Source: Thermus sp. 2.9 (GTDB lineage Bacteria; Deinococcota; Deinococci; Deinococcales; Thermaceae). From it: a stretch of DNA of 64,000 nt. Positions 7,774-16,991 of the stretch are shown piece by piece. The position numbers were made by a program, and so were the translations under genes. How positions within the stretch are numbered: the stretch's first letter is position 1; every line of letters begins with the position of its first letter. Location of the stretch: positions 1-64,000 of the forward strand of contig NZ_JTJB01000039.1 in the NCBI RefSeq assembly GCF_000794385.1, read 5' to 3'. Below the pieces are notes generated by a model that did not search any database, had not been told where the DNA came from, and saw only the letters and a program-made list of their open reading frames with translations.

Positions 7774-8637
7774 GTGTGCGAGCTCGGGGAAAGGCTTAGG
7801 CGGGCGCGGGAGGAGAAGGGCCTAAGCCTTAAGGAAGCGGCGGAGCGGCTTTCCTTGAAGGTGCGGGTCCTGGAGGCCCTCGAGGCCTGCCGCTTTGAGG
7901 CGTTGCCCGAGCCAGCCTTGGCCCGGGGGTACCTGAGGCGCTACGCCCTCCTTTTGGGCTTGGACCCTGAGCCCCTCCTGGCCCTCTACCCTGCGCCTTC
8001 CCCCAAAACCTTCCCGCCCCCGCCGAAGGGGCGGGCCCGGCGGCCCTTGGGGCTTTGGCTGGCCCTATTCCTCGCCCTGCTCCTGGGCTATGGGGCCTAC
8101 TTGCTCCTCCGGCCTGAGCCCAAGCAGGTGGTGGTCCTCCCCGAGGCGCCGCCCCCTCCCGCCCCCGCCCGCTACACCCTGCGGGTGGTGAGCGAGCCCC
8201 CGGGGGCCCGGGTGTACCTGGACGGGTTTTACCTGGGCCAGACCCCCTTGGCCACCCCCCCGTTGGAGGGGGGGAGGCGGGTGTTAAAGGTGGAGCTTCC
8301 GGGCCACGCCCCTTGGGAAGAGGAAATCGTTTTGAACAAAGACCTTTCGCTGAACGTGCGGCTCACCCCCACGGAAAATCCCCTGCCCGAAGGAGCTTCC
8401 CCCTCGCCAGGGGAGGGAAAACTGGTCCTGCGGCTGGAGGGGCGGAGCTGGCTTAGGGTGACCCAGGGGGAGAAGCGGCTTTACGAGGGCATTCCCGAGG
8501 TGGGGAGCGAGCTTCGCTTTGACCTTCCCGTGGAGGTGCGGGCCGGGAACCCCGGGGGGGTGCGGGTCATCCTGGACGGGAAGGACTTGGGGCTCATGGG
8601 GGAACCGGGCAAGCCCCTTACCCGGAGCTTCCCCTAG
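7774..8637 (+). CDS. RodZ-like HTH-transmembrane-PEGA protein
   Basis: 287 residues: an N-terminal Xre/HTH_25 domain (about 4-70, LGERLRRAREEKGLSLKEAAERL), a Pro/Arg-rich linker, one membrane helix (about 92-112, LGLWLALFLALLLGYGAYLLL), a PEGA repeat (about 132-192, LRVVSEPPGARVYLDGFYLGQTPL) and a C-terminal DUF4115-like domain (about 208-285, LVLRLEGRSWLRVTQGEKRLYEG). This matches RodZ, the MreB-binding rod-shape protein, with an extra PEGA domain that may bind peptidoglycan. GTG start is 6 nt after a TAGAAT box and 4 nt after the psuG stop. No mreB is nearby, so the RodZ role is from architecture only. Confidence 0.8.
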   Translation: MCELGERLRRAREEKGLSLKEAAERLSLKVRVLEALEACRFEALPEPALARGYLRRYALLLGLDPEPLLALYPAPSPKTFPPPPKGRARRPLGLWLALFLALLLGYGAYLLLRPEPKQVVVLPEAPPPPAPARYTLRVVSEPPGARVYLDGFYLGQTPLATPPLEGGRRVLKVELPGHAPWEEEIVLNKDLSLNVRLTPTENPLPEGASPSPGEGKLVLRLEGRSWLRVTQGEKRLYEGIPEVGSELRFDLPVEVRAGNPGGVRVILDGKDLGLMGEPGKPLTRSFP

Positions 8638-8657
8638 GCGTGGCCTGGGGTCCCGGC

Positions 8658-8663
8658 TATACT
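8658..8663 (+). promoter_or_regulatory. -10 box TATACT upstream of rimO
   Basis: TATACT sits 35 nt before the rimO ATG without a clear -35 element. The leader contains the perfect 6-bp inverted repeat TTGGGG/CCCCAA (8673-8689), whose 3' arm runs into the Shine-Dalgarno AAGGAG (8688-8693). Confidence 0.5.
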
Positions 8664-8697
8664 TAGGCCTTGTTGGGGCCCTGCCCCAAGGAGCGCT

Positions 8698-10002
8698 ATG
8701 GCAAAGATCGGCTTTGTGAGCCTGGGTTGCCCCAAGGCTTTGGTGGACTCCGAGCAGATCCTCTCCCGGCTCAAAGCCTTAGGCTACGAGACGAGCCCCA
8801 CCTACGAGGAGGCTGACCTGGTCATCGTCAACACCTGCGGCTTTATCACCCCGGCGGTGGAGGAGAGCCTCGAGGCCATTGGGGAAGCCCTCAAGGAAAA
8901 CGGCCGGGTCATCGTCACGGGGTGTTTGGGGGCACGGCCCGAGGTGATCCAAAGCCGCCACCCGGAGGTTGTGGCGATCACGGGGCCAGGGGAGGTGGAG
9001 GGGGTCTTGGCGGCGGTGGCGCAGGTCCTACCCCCTTCCCGGGACCCCTTCTTGGACCTGGTGCCGCCCCAGGTGAAGCTCACCCCCAAGCACTACGCCT
9101 ACCTGAAGCTTTCCGAGGGGTGCGACCACCGCTGTAGCTTCTGCATCATCCCGAGGCTTCGGGGAAGGCTTCGCTCCCGGGACGCCGCCGAGGTCTTGGC
9201 TGAGGCGGCACGCCTGGTGGCCACGGGGACCCAGGAACTCCTCCTCATCGCCCAGGACCTTTCCGCCTACGGGGTGGACCTGGGCCACCGGGCAAGCTTT
9301 TGGGGGGACCGCCTGGTGCGGGCGGAGCTTAAGGACCTCCTCGCCCACATGGCGGAGCTTGGGGCCTGGATCCGCCTCCACTACGTCTACCCTTACCCCC
9401 ACGTGAAAGACCTCCTTCCCCTCATGGCCGAGGGGAAAGTCCTCCCTTATTTGGACGTGCCCCTGCAACACGCCTCCGAGCGCATCCTGCGCCGCATGCG
9501 CCGTCCCGGGGGGTACCAAAGCCACCTCAAGACCCTTAAGGCCTGGCGGGAGGTGGTGCCGGAACTCGCCCTCCGCTCCACCTTCATCGTGGGTTTCCCC
9601 GGGGAGACGGAGGAGGATTTTCAGATCCTTTTGGACTTTTTAGAGGAGGCGGAGCTGGACCGGGTGGGGGTCTTCCCCTACTCCCCGGTGGAAGGGGCGG
9701 AGGCCAACGCCCTGGACGGCCACGTGCCCGAAGAGGTGAAGGAGGAGAGGAAGGCGCGGCTCATGGAGCTCCAGGCCCGGGTCAGCCTGCGGAAAAACGA
9801 GCGCCTGGTGGGAAAAACGTTGGAGGTCCTGGTGGACGAGCTTCCCGAGCCAGGCCTCGCCGTGGGCCGCACCTACCGTGACTCCCCCGGCATCGACGGG
9901 GTGATGTACGTGGAGACGGACGGCACGGTGCGGGTGGGGGAGAGGATCCAGGCCCGGGTAACCCGCGCAGACACCTACGACCTTTACGGGGTCCAGGTTT
10001 AG
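8698..10002 (+). CDS. rimO: Ribosomal protein S12 methylthiotransferase
   Basis: Radical-SAM methylthiotransferase that adds a methylthio group to an aspartate of ribosomal protein S12. The N-terminal UPF0004 domain has [15 protein letters not shown], the NTCGF cysteine and [10 protein letters not shown]. The radical-SAM cluster CDHRCSFC follows, with [11 protein letters not shown] downstream, and a C-terminal TRAM domain ends the protein. 434 residues, normal. GCPKALVD distinguishes RimO from the tRNA enzyme MiaB. Shine-Dalgarno AAGGAG precedes ATG 8698. Confidence 0.95.
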   Translation: MAKIGFVSLGCPKALVDSEQILSRLKALGYETSPTYEEADLVIVNTCGFITPAVEESLEAIGEALKENGRVIVTGCLGARPEVIQSRHPEVVAITGPGEVEGVLAAVAQVLPPSRDPFLDLVPPQVKLTPKHYAYLKLSEGCDHRCSFCIIPRLRGRLRSRDAAEVLAEAARLVATGTQELLLIAQDLSAYGVDLGHRASFWGDRLVRAELKDLLAHMAELGAWIRLHYVYPYPHVKDLLPLMAEGKVLPYLDVPLQHASERILRRMRRPGGYQSHLKTLKAWREVVPELALRSTFIVGFPGETEEDFQILLDFLEEAELDRVGVFPYSPVEGAEANALDGHVPEEVKEERKARLMELQARVSLRKNERLVGKTLEVLVDELPEPGLAVGRTYRDSPGIDGVMYVETDGTVRVGERIQARVTRADTYDLYGVQV

Positions 10003-10014
10003 CATAGGAGGCGT

Positions 10015-11352
10015 ATGTACATCGTCATCGCCGGGGGTGGGGAGGTGGGCGGGGAGCTCGCCCGCACCCTGGAGAAGGCCCACGAGGTGGTGGTCGTTGA
10101 CCGCAACCCCCAGGCCAAGGAGCGCCTGGCCCACCTGGACGTGAAGGTGGTGGTGGGGGGGGCCACGGACCCCGACACCCTGCGGGAGGCGGGGGTGGAT
10201 CGGGCCGACCTCTTCATCGCCAGCACGGACTCCGACGAGGTGAACCTCCTCGCTTCCCTCCTGGCCAAGGGGCTTGGGGCCAAGGAAACCCTTTGCTTCG
10301 TGGGCAAGGGGGGGTACGTGGAGGTGTTGGCCGATCCCCGTACGGCGGAAATCCTCGGCACCCGCATTGACAAGGTGCTCTGGCCCCAGCGGGCCATGGC
10401 CCGGGAGATCGTGGAGGTGATCTTGGTGCCCGGGGCGGTGGACACGGAGGTTCTGGCGGGGGGAAGGCTCCGCTTCGTGGAGTACCGGGTGAAGGAAGGG
10501 GGGCCTTATGCCCACCGCCTCTTGGCGGAGGAGGTCTGGCCCGAAGGGGTGTTGGTGGTGGGGGTGGTGCGGGACGGGGCTTTCCTGAGCTTCGCCCACC
10601 CCGATTTCCCCGAGCTGGTGCTAGAGCCCGGGGACAAACTCCTTTTCGTCACCACCTTAAAGGCTTTTCCCGAGCTCGAGGCCTGCTTCGCCACGGGCCG
10701 GGGGGTGCGGCGGGTCATGATCCTGGGCGGGGGGAATGTTGGCTTCATGGTGGCCCAGGAGCTCTTGCGCAGGCGGCTAGAGGTGGTGATCATTGAACCC
10801 AACCGGGAGCGGTGCGAGTGGCTTTCCCAAGAACTTCCCGGGGCCTTGGTGATTCAGGGAGACGGCACGGACCTGGAGCTTTTGGAGGCGGAGGGGATGC
10901 AGGAGGCGGACGCCGTGGTGGCGGTGACGGATAACGACGAAAAGAACCTCCTGGCTTCCCTCTTGGCCAAGCAGCTTGGGGTAGGTAAGGTCATCACCCG
11001 GGTTTCCCGCTCGGAAACCCGAAGGCTCTTTGAGCAGGTGGGGATTGACCTCCCCCTCACGCCGCGACAGGCGGCGGTGCGGGCGGTATTGGACTTCCTG
11101 GGACCGGAAAACGTGGAGCATGTTTCCACCATGGACGAAAACATAGAGCTTTTGGAGGTGGAGCTTCCGGAGGACTTCCAGCCCAGGGCTTTGAAGGCCT
11201 TGGCCGGGCCCCAGGTGGCCCCCGTGGCCCTGGAGCGGGACCATCGGGTGATGCTGTACCGGGAGGACCTGTTGGCCCTCCCCGGGGATCGTCTCTTTTT
11301 GGTGGCGGCCCGGGAGGTGGCGGATGAGGCCGTGGCCCGCATCGCGCGCTAG
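10015..11352 (+). CDS. trkA: Trk potassium uptake regulatory subunit TrkA
   Basis: Cytoplasmic gating subunit of the Trk K+ uptake channel. It has two tandem RCK halves, each starting with a Rossmann nucleotide-binding motif (IVIAGGGEVGGELA at residues about 3-16 and VMILGGGNVGFMVAQ at about 234-248), each followed by a TrkA_C domain. 445 residues, the length of a full duplicated TrkA. A good Shine-Dalgarno AGGAGG precedes ATG 10015. The next gene, trkH, starts 29 bp inside its 3' end. Confidence 0.95.
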   Translation: MYIVIAGGGEVGGELARTLEKAHEVVVVDRNPQAKERLAHLDVKVVVGGATDPDTLREAGVDRADLFIASTDSDEVNLLASLLAKGLGAKETLCFVGKGGYVEVLADPRTAEILGTRIDKVLWPQRAMAREIVEVILVPGAVDTEVLAGGRLRFVEYRVKEGGPYAHRLLAEEVWPEGVLVVGVVRDGAFLSFAHPDFPELVLEPGDKLLFVTTLKAFPELEACFATGRGVRRVMILGGGNVGFMVAQELLRRRLEVVIIEPNRERCEWLSQELPGALVIQGDGTDLELLEAEGMQEADAVVAVTDNDEKNLLASLLAKQLGVGKVITRVSRSETRRLFEQVGIDLPLTPRQAAVRAVLDFLGPENVEHVSTMDENIELLEVELPEDFQPRALKALAGPQVAPVALERDHRVMLYREDLLALPGDRLFLVAAREVADEAVARIAR

Positions 11353-12796
11353 ACCGGGGTTCCGCTCCAGCCTTTACCTGCTTGGCCTTACCTACCAGGG
11401 GATGGGGGTGATCCTTTTCCTCTTCGCCCTTCTGGCCCTCCTCCTGGAAGAGGACGCCCGGGGCTTCGCCTTTGGGGCCCTCCTTGGCGTGGGCTTCGGG
11501 AAGGTGCTTCAGGCCCTAGGCCACCCACAGGCACAGCCCCGGAGGGCCGAGGTCTTCGCCAGCGTGGCCCTCCTATGGATCCTGGTGCCCGTCTTGGGGG
11601 CGGTGCCCTATTGGGTTTCCGGGGGGATGGGCTACCTGGATGCCCTTTTTGAGTCGGTTTCCGGCTTCACCACCACTGGGGCCACGGTCTTGACGGATTT
11701 CGGCCGCTTTGGTCAAAGCCTCTTCCTGTGGCGAAGCCTTACCCAGTGGATGGGGGGCATCGGTATCGTGGTGCTTTTCCTCGTCATTTTTCCCCAGCTT
11801 CAGGTGGCGGGGCGGCAGGCCTTCTTCGCCGAAAGCACGGGGGTGGAAAAGGAGCGCCTGACCCCGAGGCTCCGGCACACCGCCCTGGCGGTGCTGAAGG
11901 TCTACTTGCTCCTCACGGTCCTGGCCTTCCTCGCTTACTGGGGGGCGGGCGTTCCCGTTCACGAGGCTCTGTCCAACGCCCTCACCACCATTCCAGCCGG
12001 GGGGCTCAGCCCCAACCCGCAAAGTTTCGCCGCCTACGCCCCCTTGGCCCAGTGGGCGGGGGTAGTCTTCATGTTCTTGGCAGGGGTGAACTTCCTCCTT
12101 CAGTACCGCCTCCTGTTTGGCCGGGAGGTGAGGCCCCTTTGGCGCGATGCCGAGTTTCGGGCCTATCTGGGCGTCGTCCTTCTTTTTGGGGCGCTTCTCG
12201 CCCTTTACCTCTACACGCACCACATGTACGGGCTGGAGGCAAGCCTCCGCCACGCCTTTTTCCAAGTGGTTTCCATCCTCACCACCACCGGCTTCGCCAG
12301 CGTGGACTTCGCCCAGTGGGCGGTTCCGGCCCAGGCTCTTTTGGTCTTCTTGATGTTTATCGGGGGCAGCGCCGGTTCGGGGGCGGGGGGCATTAAGGTG
12401 GTCCGGTGGCTCCTCCTTTTCGGGCTTTTGCGGCGGGAGGTTACCCGCACCCTGCACCCCCAGGCGGTCCTTCCCTTGCGCCTGGGGGAGCGGGTGGTGT
12501 CGGAGGAGGCCCTCAGGCAGGTTGCTGTTTTTGTCTTCCTCTATACCGTGCTCTTCGGCCTGGGGACCTTGGCCTTGGCCCTTTTGGAAGGGGATTTCGT
12601 GGTGGCTTTCACCGCCAGCGCCCAGGCCATCGGCAACATCGGCCCTGGTCTTGGCCCGGTGGGGCCCATGGGTTCGTACGCCGAGCTTTCCCCTTTTTCT
12701 AAGCTCGTCCTGATTTTCCAGATGTGGGCCGGGCGCATTGAGATCTTGCCCGTGGTCCTCCTTTTTAGCCCCGAGCTGTGGCGCAGACTTCGCTAG
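11324..12796 (+). CDS. trkH: Trk/Ktr-type potassium channel subunit TrkH
   Basis: Polytopic membrane protein forming the K+ pathway. The four pseudo-repeat selectivity-filter loops are visible: SVSGFTTTGATVL, ALTTIPAGGLSPN, SILTTTGFASVDF and SAQAIGNIGPGLG. 490 residues, typical of TrkH. ATG 11324 overlaps trkA; a later start near residue 10-15 is possible because the first residues are Arg/Pro-rich. Confidence 0.95.
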   Translation: MRPWPASRARPGFRSSLYLLGLTYQGMGVILFLFALLALLLEEDARGFAFGALLGVGFGKVLQALGHPQAQPRRAEVFASVALLWILVPVLGAVPYWVSGGMGYLDALFESVSGFTTTGATVLTDFGRFGQSLFLWRSLTQWMGGIGIVVLFLVIFPQLQVAGRQAFFAESTGVEKERLTPRLRHTALAVLKVYLLLTVLAFLAYWGAGVPVHEALSNALTTIPAGGLSPNPQSFAAYAPLAQWAGVVFMFLAGVNFLLQYRLLFGREVRPLWRDAEFRAYLGVVLLFGALLALYLYTHHMYGLEASLRHAFFQVVSILTTTGFASVDFAQWAVPAQALLVFLMFIGGSAGSGAGGIKVVRWLLLFGLLRREVTRTLHPQAVLPLRLGERVVSEEALRQVAVFVFLYTVLFGLGTLALALLEGDFVVAFTASAQAIGNIGPGLGPVGPMGSYAELSPFSKLVLIFQMWAGRIEILPVVLLFSPELWRRLR

Positions 12797-12806
12797 GGGT
12801 TTTGGG

Positions 12807-12812
12807 TATAAT
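12807..12812 (+). promoter_or_regulatory. -10 box TATAAT, leaderless start of the glucan phosphorylase
   Basis: A perfect TATAAT lies 8 nt before GTG 12821, so the transcript should begin at or a base or two before the start codon. No consensus -35 is present at 17 bp. Confidence 0.7.
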
Positions 12813-12820
12813 CTCCCCCC

Positions 12821-15277
12821 GTGAGAACCCTTGGCCACATCACCGCCATGCCCCTCCTACCTGGGCCCTTGCAGGGCCTAAGGGAACTGGCCTATAACCT
12901 TTGGTGGAGCTGGAATCCTGAGGCGGCGGAGCTTTTTCAAGAGATAGATCCTTTGCTGTGGAAGCGCTTCCGGGGAAATCCGGTGAAGCTCCTCTTGGAG
13001 GTGGACCCGGCCCGCCTCGAGGCCTTGGCCACCACCAGCTACCCCGCCCGGGTGGAAGCCGTGGTGGGGGCCTTGCGCCGCTACTTGGAGGAACGGGGGG
13101 CCAAGCGGGGGCCCTTGGTGGCCTACTTTTCCGCGGAGTACGGCTTCCACAGCTCCTTGCCCATCTACTCTGGGGGGCTTGGGGTCTTGGCCGGGGACCA
13201 CGTGAAGGCGGCGAGTGACCTGGGGCTGGCTTTGGTGGGGGTCGGGATCTTCTACCACGAGGGCTACTTCCACCAGCGCCTTTCCCCGGAGGGGGCACAG
13301 CTTGAGGTCTATGAACCCTTACACCCCGAAGAACTTCCCCTTCTTCCCGTCCAAGACGCCGAGGGCCGGCCCCTAAGGGTGGGGCTGGACCTGCCCGGGC
13401 GGCGGCTTCTTTTGGGGGCCTACCGGGTCCAGGTGGGGGCGGTGCCCGTCTATCTCCTCACCGCCAACCTGCCGGAAAACGCCCCCGAGGACCGGGCCAT
13501 CACCGCCCGGCTCTACGCCCCGGGCTTGGAGATGCGCCTGTTGCAGGAGATGGTCTTGGGCATCGGGGGGGTGCGGCTTCTGCGCGCCTTGGGCCTTGCC
13601 CCCCAGGTCTTCCACATGAACGAGGGGCACTCGGCCTTCTTGGGCTTGGAGCGACTTCGGGAGCTTCTTGCGGAGGGGCACTCCTTCCCCGTGGCCTTGG
13701 AGCTGGCCCGGGCTGGGGCCCTCTTCACCACCCACACCCCTGTGCCCGCGGGGCACGATGTCTTTCCCTTGGACCTCTTGGAGCGCTACCTGGGGGGCTT
13801 CCTTGAGGGCCTGGGCGTGGGGTGGGAGGCGGTGCTGGCGTTGGGCCTCGAGGAGAAGCCCTGGGGCAGGGTCTTTTCCATGTCCAACCTGGCCCTTTCC
13901 ACCAGCGCCCAGGCCAACGGCGTGTCCCGGCTTCACGGGGAGGTGTCCCGGCGCATGTTCCACCACCTTTGGCCTGGGCTTCTCCTCGAGGAGGTCCCCA
14001 TCGGCCACGTGACCAACGGCGTCCACACCTGGACCTTCCTCCATCCCCGCCTCCGCCGCCACTACGCCGAGGTCTTCGGGCCCGAGTGGCTCAAGCGCCC
14101 GGAAGACCTCTCCACCTGGAAGGTGGAAGGCCTGGGGGAGGAGTTTTGGCGCATCCACCAAGAGCTCCGGGGCGACTTGGTGCGGGAGGTGCGCCGCAGG
14201 CTTTACGAGCAGCGCCGCCGCAACGGGGAAAGCCCAAGCCGCCTGCGGGAGGCGGAGCGGGCCTTGGACCCGGAGGCCCTCACCATCGGCTTTGCCCGCC
14301 GCTTCGCCACCTATAAGCGGGCGGTCCTCCTCTTCAAGGACCCTGAAAGGCTTCTTAAGATCGTGCGGGGGCCCTACCCGGTCCAGTTCGTCTTTGCCGG
14401 CAAGGCTCATCCCAAGGACGAGCCGGGGAAGGCCTACCTGCAGGAGCTGGTGGCCCGGATTCGGGAACTGGGCCTCGAGGACCGCATGGTGGTCCTGGAG
14501 GACTACGATATGTACCTGGCCCGCGTCTTGGTCCACGGCTCGGATGTCTGGCTCAATACCCCCCGCCGCCCCATGGAGGCTTCGGGAACGAGCGGCATGA
14601 AAGCGGCTTTGAACGGCGCCCTGAACCTGAGCGTGCTGGACGGCTGGTGGGCCGAGGCCTACAACGGCAAAAACGGCTTCGCCATCGGGGATGAGCGCAT
14701 CTACGAGAGCGAGGAGGCCCAGGACATGGCGGACGCCCAGGCCCTGTACGACGTGTTGGAGTCCGAGGTTCTCCCCCTCTTTTACGCCGTGGGCTCCGAG
14801 GGCTACTCCTCCGGCTGGCTTTCCATGGTCCACGAGAGCCTGCGCACCGTGGGGTCCCGCTTTAGCGCCGCCCGCATGGTGGGGGAGTACGAGGCCCTCT
14901 ACCAGACGGGAGAGGCTTGGTCCGAGCGGGCTAGGGCCCAGGGGGAGCTTCTTAGGGCCTTTCACGAAGCCCTCCCCGCCTTCTTTGCCTTAAGCCTCAA
15001 GGTGGAGGTGCCGGGGGACCTCACCCTAAACGGCACCCCCATGCGGGTGCGGGCCTGGGTGGAAGGGGAGGTGCCCGAGGCCCTGCGGCCCTTTGTGGCC
15101 GTGGAGCTCGTGGTGCGCCGGGCGGATGGCGCCCTCGGGGTGGTGCCCCTGGAGCCAGAAGGGGATGGCTATAGCCTGGCCTACCGCCCCCCTCGGCCCG
15201 GAAGCTACGCCTACGGGGTGCGCCTTGCCCTAAGGCATCCCATCACCGGCCGGGTGGGGTGGGTGCGCTGGGCCTAG
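12821..15277 (+). CDS. glgP: Alpha-glucan phosphorylase (GT35, short bacterial/archaeal type)
   Basis: Phosphorolytically releases glucose 1-phosphate from glycogen or maltodextrin. N-terminal LAYNLWWSWNPEA (DUF3417-type domain), then the catalytic domain with YFSAEYGFHSSLPIYSGGLGVLAGDH, FHMNEGHSAF, TTHTPVPAGHD, GFARRFATYKRA and the PLP-binding block EASGTSGMKAALNGALNLS. A C-terminal beta domain (about 720-818) ends the protein. 818 residues. The form is the Thermus/Pyrococcus-type phosphorylase, not the larger E. coli MalP type. No glycogen genes are adjacent; the gene is monocistronic with a leaderless GTG start. Confidence 0.93.
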   Translation: MRTLGHITAMPLLPGPLQGLRELAYNLWWSWNPEAAELFQEIDPLLWKRFRGNPVKLLLEVDPARLEALATTSYPARVEAVVGALRRYLEERGAKRGPLVAYFSAEYGFHSSLPIYSGGLGVLAGDHVKAASDLGLALVGVGIFYHEGYFHQRLSPEGAQLEVYEPLHPEELPLLPVQDAEGRPLRVGLDLPGRRLLLGAYRVQVGAVPVYLLTANLPENAPEDRAITARLYAPGLEMRLLQEMVLGIGGVRLLRALGLAPQVFHMNEGHSAFLGLERLRELLAEGHSFPVALELARAGALFTTHTPVPAGHDVFPLDLLERYLGGFLEGLGVGWEAVLALGLEEKPWGRVFSMSNLALSTSAQANGVSRLHGEVSRRMFHHLWPGLLLEEVPIGHVTNGVHTWTFLHPRLRRHYAEVFGPEWLKRPEDLSTWKVEGLGEEFWRIHQELRGDLVREVRRRLYEQRRRNGESPSRLREAERALDPEALTIGFARRFATYKRAVLLFKDPERLLKIVRGPYPVQFVFAGKAHPKDEPGKAYLQELVARIRELGLEDRMVVLEDYDMYLARVLVHGSDVWLNTPRRPMEASGTSGMKAALNGALNLSVLDGWWAEAYNGKNGFAIGDERIYESEEAQDMADAQALYDVLESEVLPLFYAVGSEGYSSGWLSMVHESLRTVGSRFSAARMVGEYEALYQTGEAWSERARAQGELLRAFHEALPAFFALSLKVEVPGDLTLNGTPMRVRAWVEGEVPEALRPFVAVELVVRRADGALGVVPLEPEGDGYSLAYRPPRPGSYAYGVRLALRHPITGRVGWVRWA

Positions 15278-15300
15278 GCTTGCCCCGGGCAAAGGGGCGT

Positions 15301-15306
15301 TATAAT
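15301..15306 (+). promoter_or_regulatory. -10 box TATAAT of the amino-acid ABC operon
   Basis: TATAAT lies 27 nt before ATG 15334. A TTGCCC at 15280-15285 is 15 bp upstream, a weak -35. The leader carries AAGGGGGT (15321-15328) as the ribosome-binding site. Confidence 0.6.
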
Positions 15307-15333
15307 CTTGCGGTGTACGCAAGGGGGTATGAC

Positions 15334-16098
15334 ATGAAAAAGCTACTTGTCTTGGTAGGGCTTTTGGCGCTTTCCCTGGGGCTTGCCCAGGTGCGGAGCA
15401 TGGACCAGATCAGGCGCTCCGGGGAGATCCGCATCGGGACGGAGGGGGCCTTCCCCCCCTTCAACTACTTTGATGAGAAAAACCAGCTCACCGGCTTTGA
15501 GATTGACCTGGGCAACGCCATCGCCAAGAAGCTTGGCCTGAAGCCGGTCTGGATCACCCAGGCCTTTGATAGCCTCCTGATCCAGCTCAACCAGGGCCGG
15601 TTTGACTTCGTCATCGCCTCCCACGGCATCACCGAGGAAAGGGCCAAGGCGGTGGACTTCACCAACCCCCACTACTGCACGGGTGGGGTGATCGTGAGCA
15701 AGAAGGGGGGACCCAAAACGGCCAAGGACCTCCAGGGCAAGGTGGTGGGCGTGCAGATCGGCACCACCTATATGGAGGCGGCGCAGAAGATCCCCGGGAT
15801 CAAGCAGGTGCGCACCTACCAGAAGGACCCGGATGCCCTGCAAGACCTCCTGGCGGGCCGCTTGGACGCCTGGATCACCGACCGCTTCGTGGCCAAGGAG
15901 GCCATCAAGGAGCGCAAACTGGAGAACACCCTCCAGCTGGGCGAGCTCGTCTTCCAGGAAAAGGTGGCCATGGCGGTGGCCAAGGGCAACAAGAGCGTCC
16001 TGGACGCCTTAAACGGGGCCCTGGCCGAGCTGATGAAAGACGGCACCTACGCCCAAATCTCCAAGAAGTGGTTTGGGGAGGACGTGCGCTGCCGGTAG
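15334..16098 (+). CDS. Amino-acid ABC transporter substrate-binding protein (family 3)
   Basis: Periplasmic solute-binding protein for a polar amino acid. A signal peptide (MKKLLVLVGLLALSLGLAQ) is followed by the family-3 pattern GEIRIGTEGAFPPFNYFDEKNQLTGFEIDLGNAIAKKLG, then FDFVIASHGITEERAKAVDFTNPHY. The substrate cannot be deduced. 254 residues. ATG 15334 is chosen for its Shine-Dalgarno and signal peptide; the frame opens upstream at 15259. A terminator-like hairpin separates it from its permease. Confidence 0.92.
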   Translation: MKKLLVLVGLLALSLGLAQVRSMDQIRRSGEIRIGTEGAFPPFNYFDEKNQLTGFEIDLGNAIAKKLGLKPVWITQAFDSLLIQLNQGRFDFVIASHGITEERAKAVDFTNPHYCTGGVIVSKKGGPKTAKDLQGKVVGVQIGTTYMEAAQKIPGIKQVRTYQKDPDALQDLLAGRLDAWITDRFVAKEAIKERKLENTLQLGELVFQEKVAMAVAKGNKSVLDALNGALAELMKDGTYAQISKKWFGEDVRCR

Positions 16099-16110
16099 CC
16101 CTTTTTTGAC

Positions 16111-16138
16111 CCAAGGGCCCTTGGCCCTTGGGGTTTTC
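16111..16138 (+). terminator. Intercistronic terminator/attenuator hairpin
   Basis: CCAAGGGCC (16111-16119) and GGCCCTTGG (16123-16131) form a perfect 9-bp stem with loop CTT, followed by GGTTTTCTT. It lies between the binding-protein and permease genes, where partial termination would make the binding protein more abundant than the membrane subunit. Confidence 0.7.
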
Positions 16139-16146
16139 TTCTGCCC

Positions 16147-16935
16147 ATGCCCCTTTGGCTTCGCTTCCTCTTGCTGCTGGTCCTCCTCTTGGGGGGCTAC
16201 TTCCTCTTCTTCGCCCTGTTGGGGTTTGCCCTGGAGCGCTACTTCCTCCTCACGGGCTTCGGCCCGGAGCGGGCGGCCTCCGCCAGCCAGGCCATGGCCC
16301 TGGGGGCGGAGATCACGTTAAAGCTCACCTTAATCTCGGGGCTTGCGGGCCTCATCATCGGCGTCTTTGCCGGGATGTTTCGGCTTTCCTCCCGGGCTTG
16401 GGTGCGGCTTCCCGCCACCTTTTACATCTGGGTAACCCGGGGTACCCCCCTCTTGGTGCAGATCCTCTTTGCCTATAACGCTCTGCCCCTTTTGCTCCAG
16501 CCCCTCTGGCCCGAGGCCCAGCAGGCCCTGACCCCTTACTGGGCAGCCTTCATCGCCCTTTCCTTCAACGTGGGGGCCTACAACGCCGAGGTGGTGCGGG
16601 CGGGGATCCAGGCCATTCCCAAGGGGCAGTGGGAGGCGGCCTGGTCCTTAGGGCTCTCCCCGGCGGACACCATGCGCTTCGTGGTCCTGCCCCAGGCCCT
16701 GCGCATCGTGGTGCCTCCTTTGGTGAATAACGTGGTGGCCCTCCTTAAGGATTCCTCCTTGGCCAGCGCCATAGCCCTCACCGAGCTCGCCCTTTCCGGG
16801 CAACGGATCATCTCCGCCACCTTCCGCCCGGTGGAGGTGTACTTGGCGGTGGCGGCCATTTACCTCCTCCTCACCACGGTGCTCACCGCCTTTACCAACC
16901 GCTTAGAAACGCGCTTGAAGGTGCCGGGGCGCTAG
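16147..16935 (+). CDS. Amino-acid ABC transporter permease (HisM/GlnP type)
   Basis: Inner-membrane permease with an N-terminal helix, about five further segments and the BPD signature containing the EAA loop EAAWSLGLSPADTMRFVVLPQALRIVVPPL. The GAYNAEVVRAGIQAIPKGQ stretch just before it is the polar-amino-acid subfamily signature. 262 residues. It follows the family-3 binding protein. The matching ATPase is not next but 3 kb downstream, after the TRAP genes. Confidence 0.93.
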   Translation: MPLWLRFLLLLVLLLGGYFLFFALLGFALERYFLLTGFGPERAASASQAMALGAEITLKLTLISGLAGLIIGVFAGMFRLSSRAWVRLPATFYIWVTRGTPLLVQILFAYNALPLLLQPLWPEAQQALTPYWAAFIALSFNVGAYNAEVVRAGIQAIPKGQWEAAWSLGLSPADTMRFVVLPQALRIVVPPLVNNVVALLKDSSLASAIALTELALSGQRIISATFRPVEVYLAVAAIYLLLTTVLTAFTNRLETRLKVPGR

Positions 16936-16938
16936 GGG

Positions 16939-16967
16939 TTGTCCCCATTTGGGGCCCCCGGTATACT
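16939..16967 (+). promoter_or_regulatory. Promoter of the TRAP-TAXI operon
   Basis: TTGTCC (16939-16944) and TATACT (16962-16967) are 17 bp apart. The strong Shine-Dalgarno AAGGAGGTG (16978-16986) and ATG 16992 follow. The TRAP genes therefore have their own conventional leadered promoter inside the ABC transporter cluster. Confidence 0.75.
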
Positions 16968-16991
16968 GCCTTCGGTTAAGGAGGTGTAAAG

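Noticed and set aside
11573-12838. A 421-codon minus-strand frame opposite trkH
   Set aside because: Same antisense artefact; trkH carries all four selectivity-filter motifs.
13373-14965. A 530-codon minus-strand frame inside the glucan phosphorylase gene
   Set aside because: Composition is His/Gly/Pro-rich without domains, and it lies wholly inside a conserved gene on the other strand.
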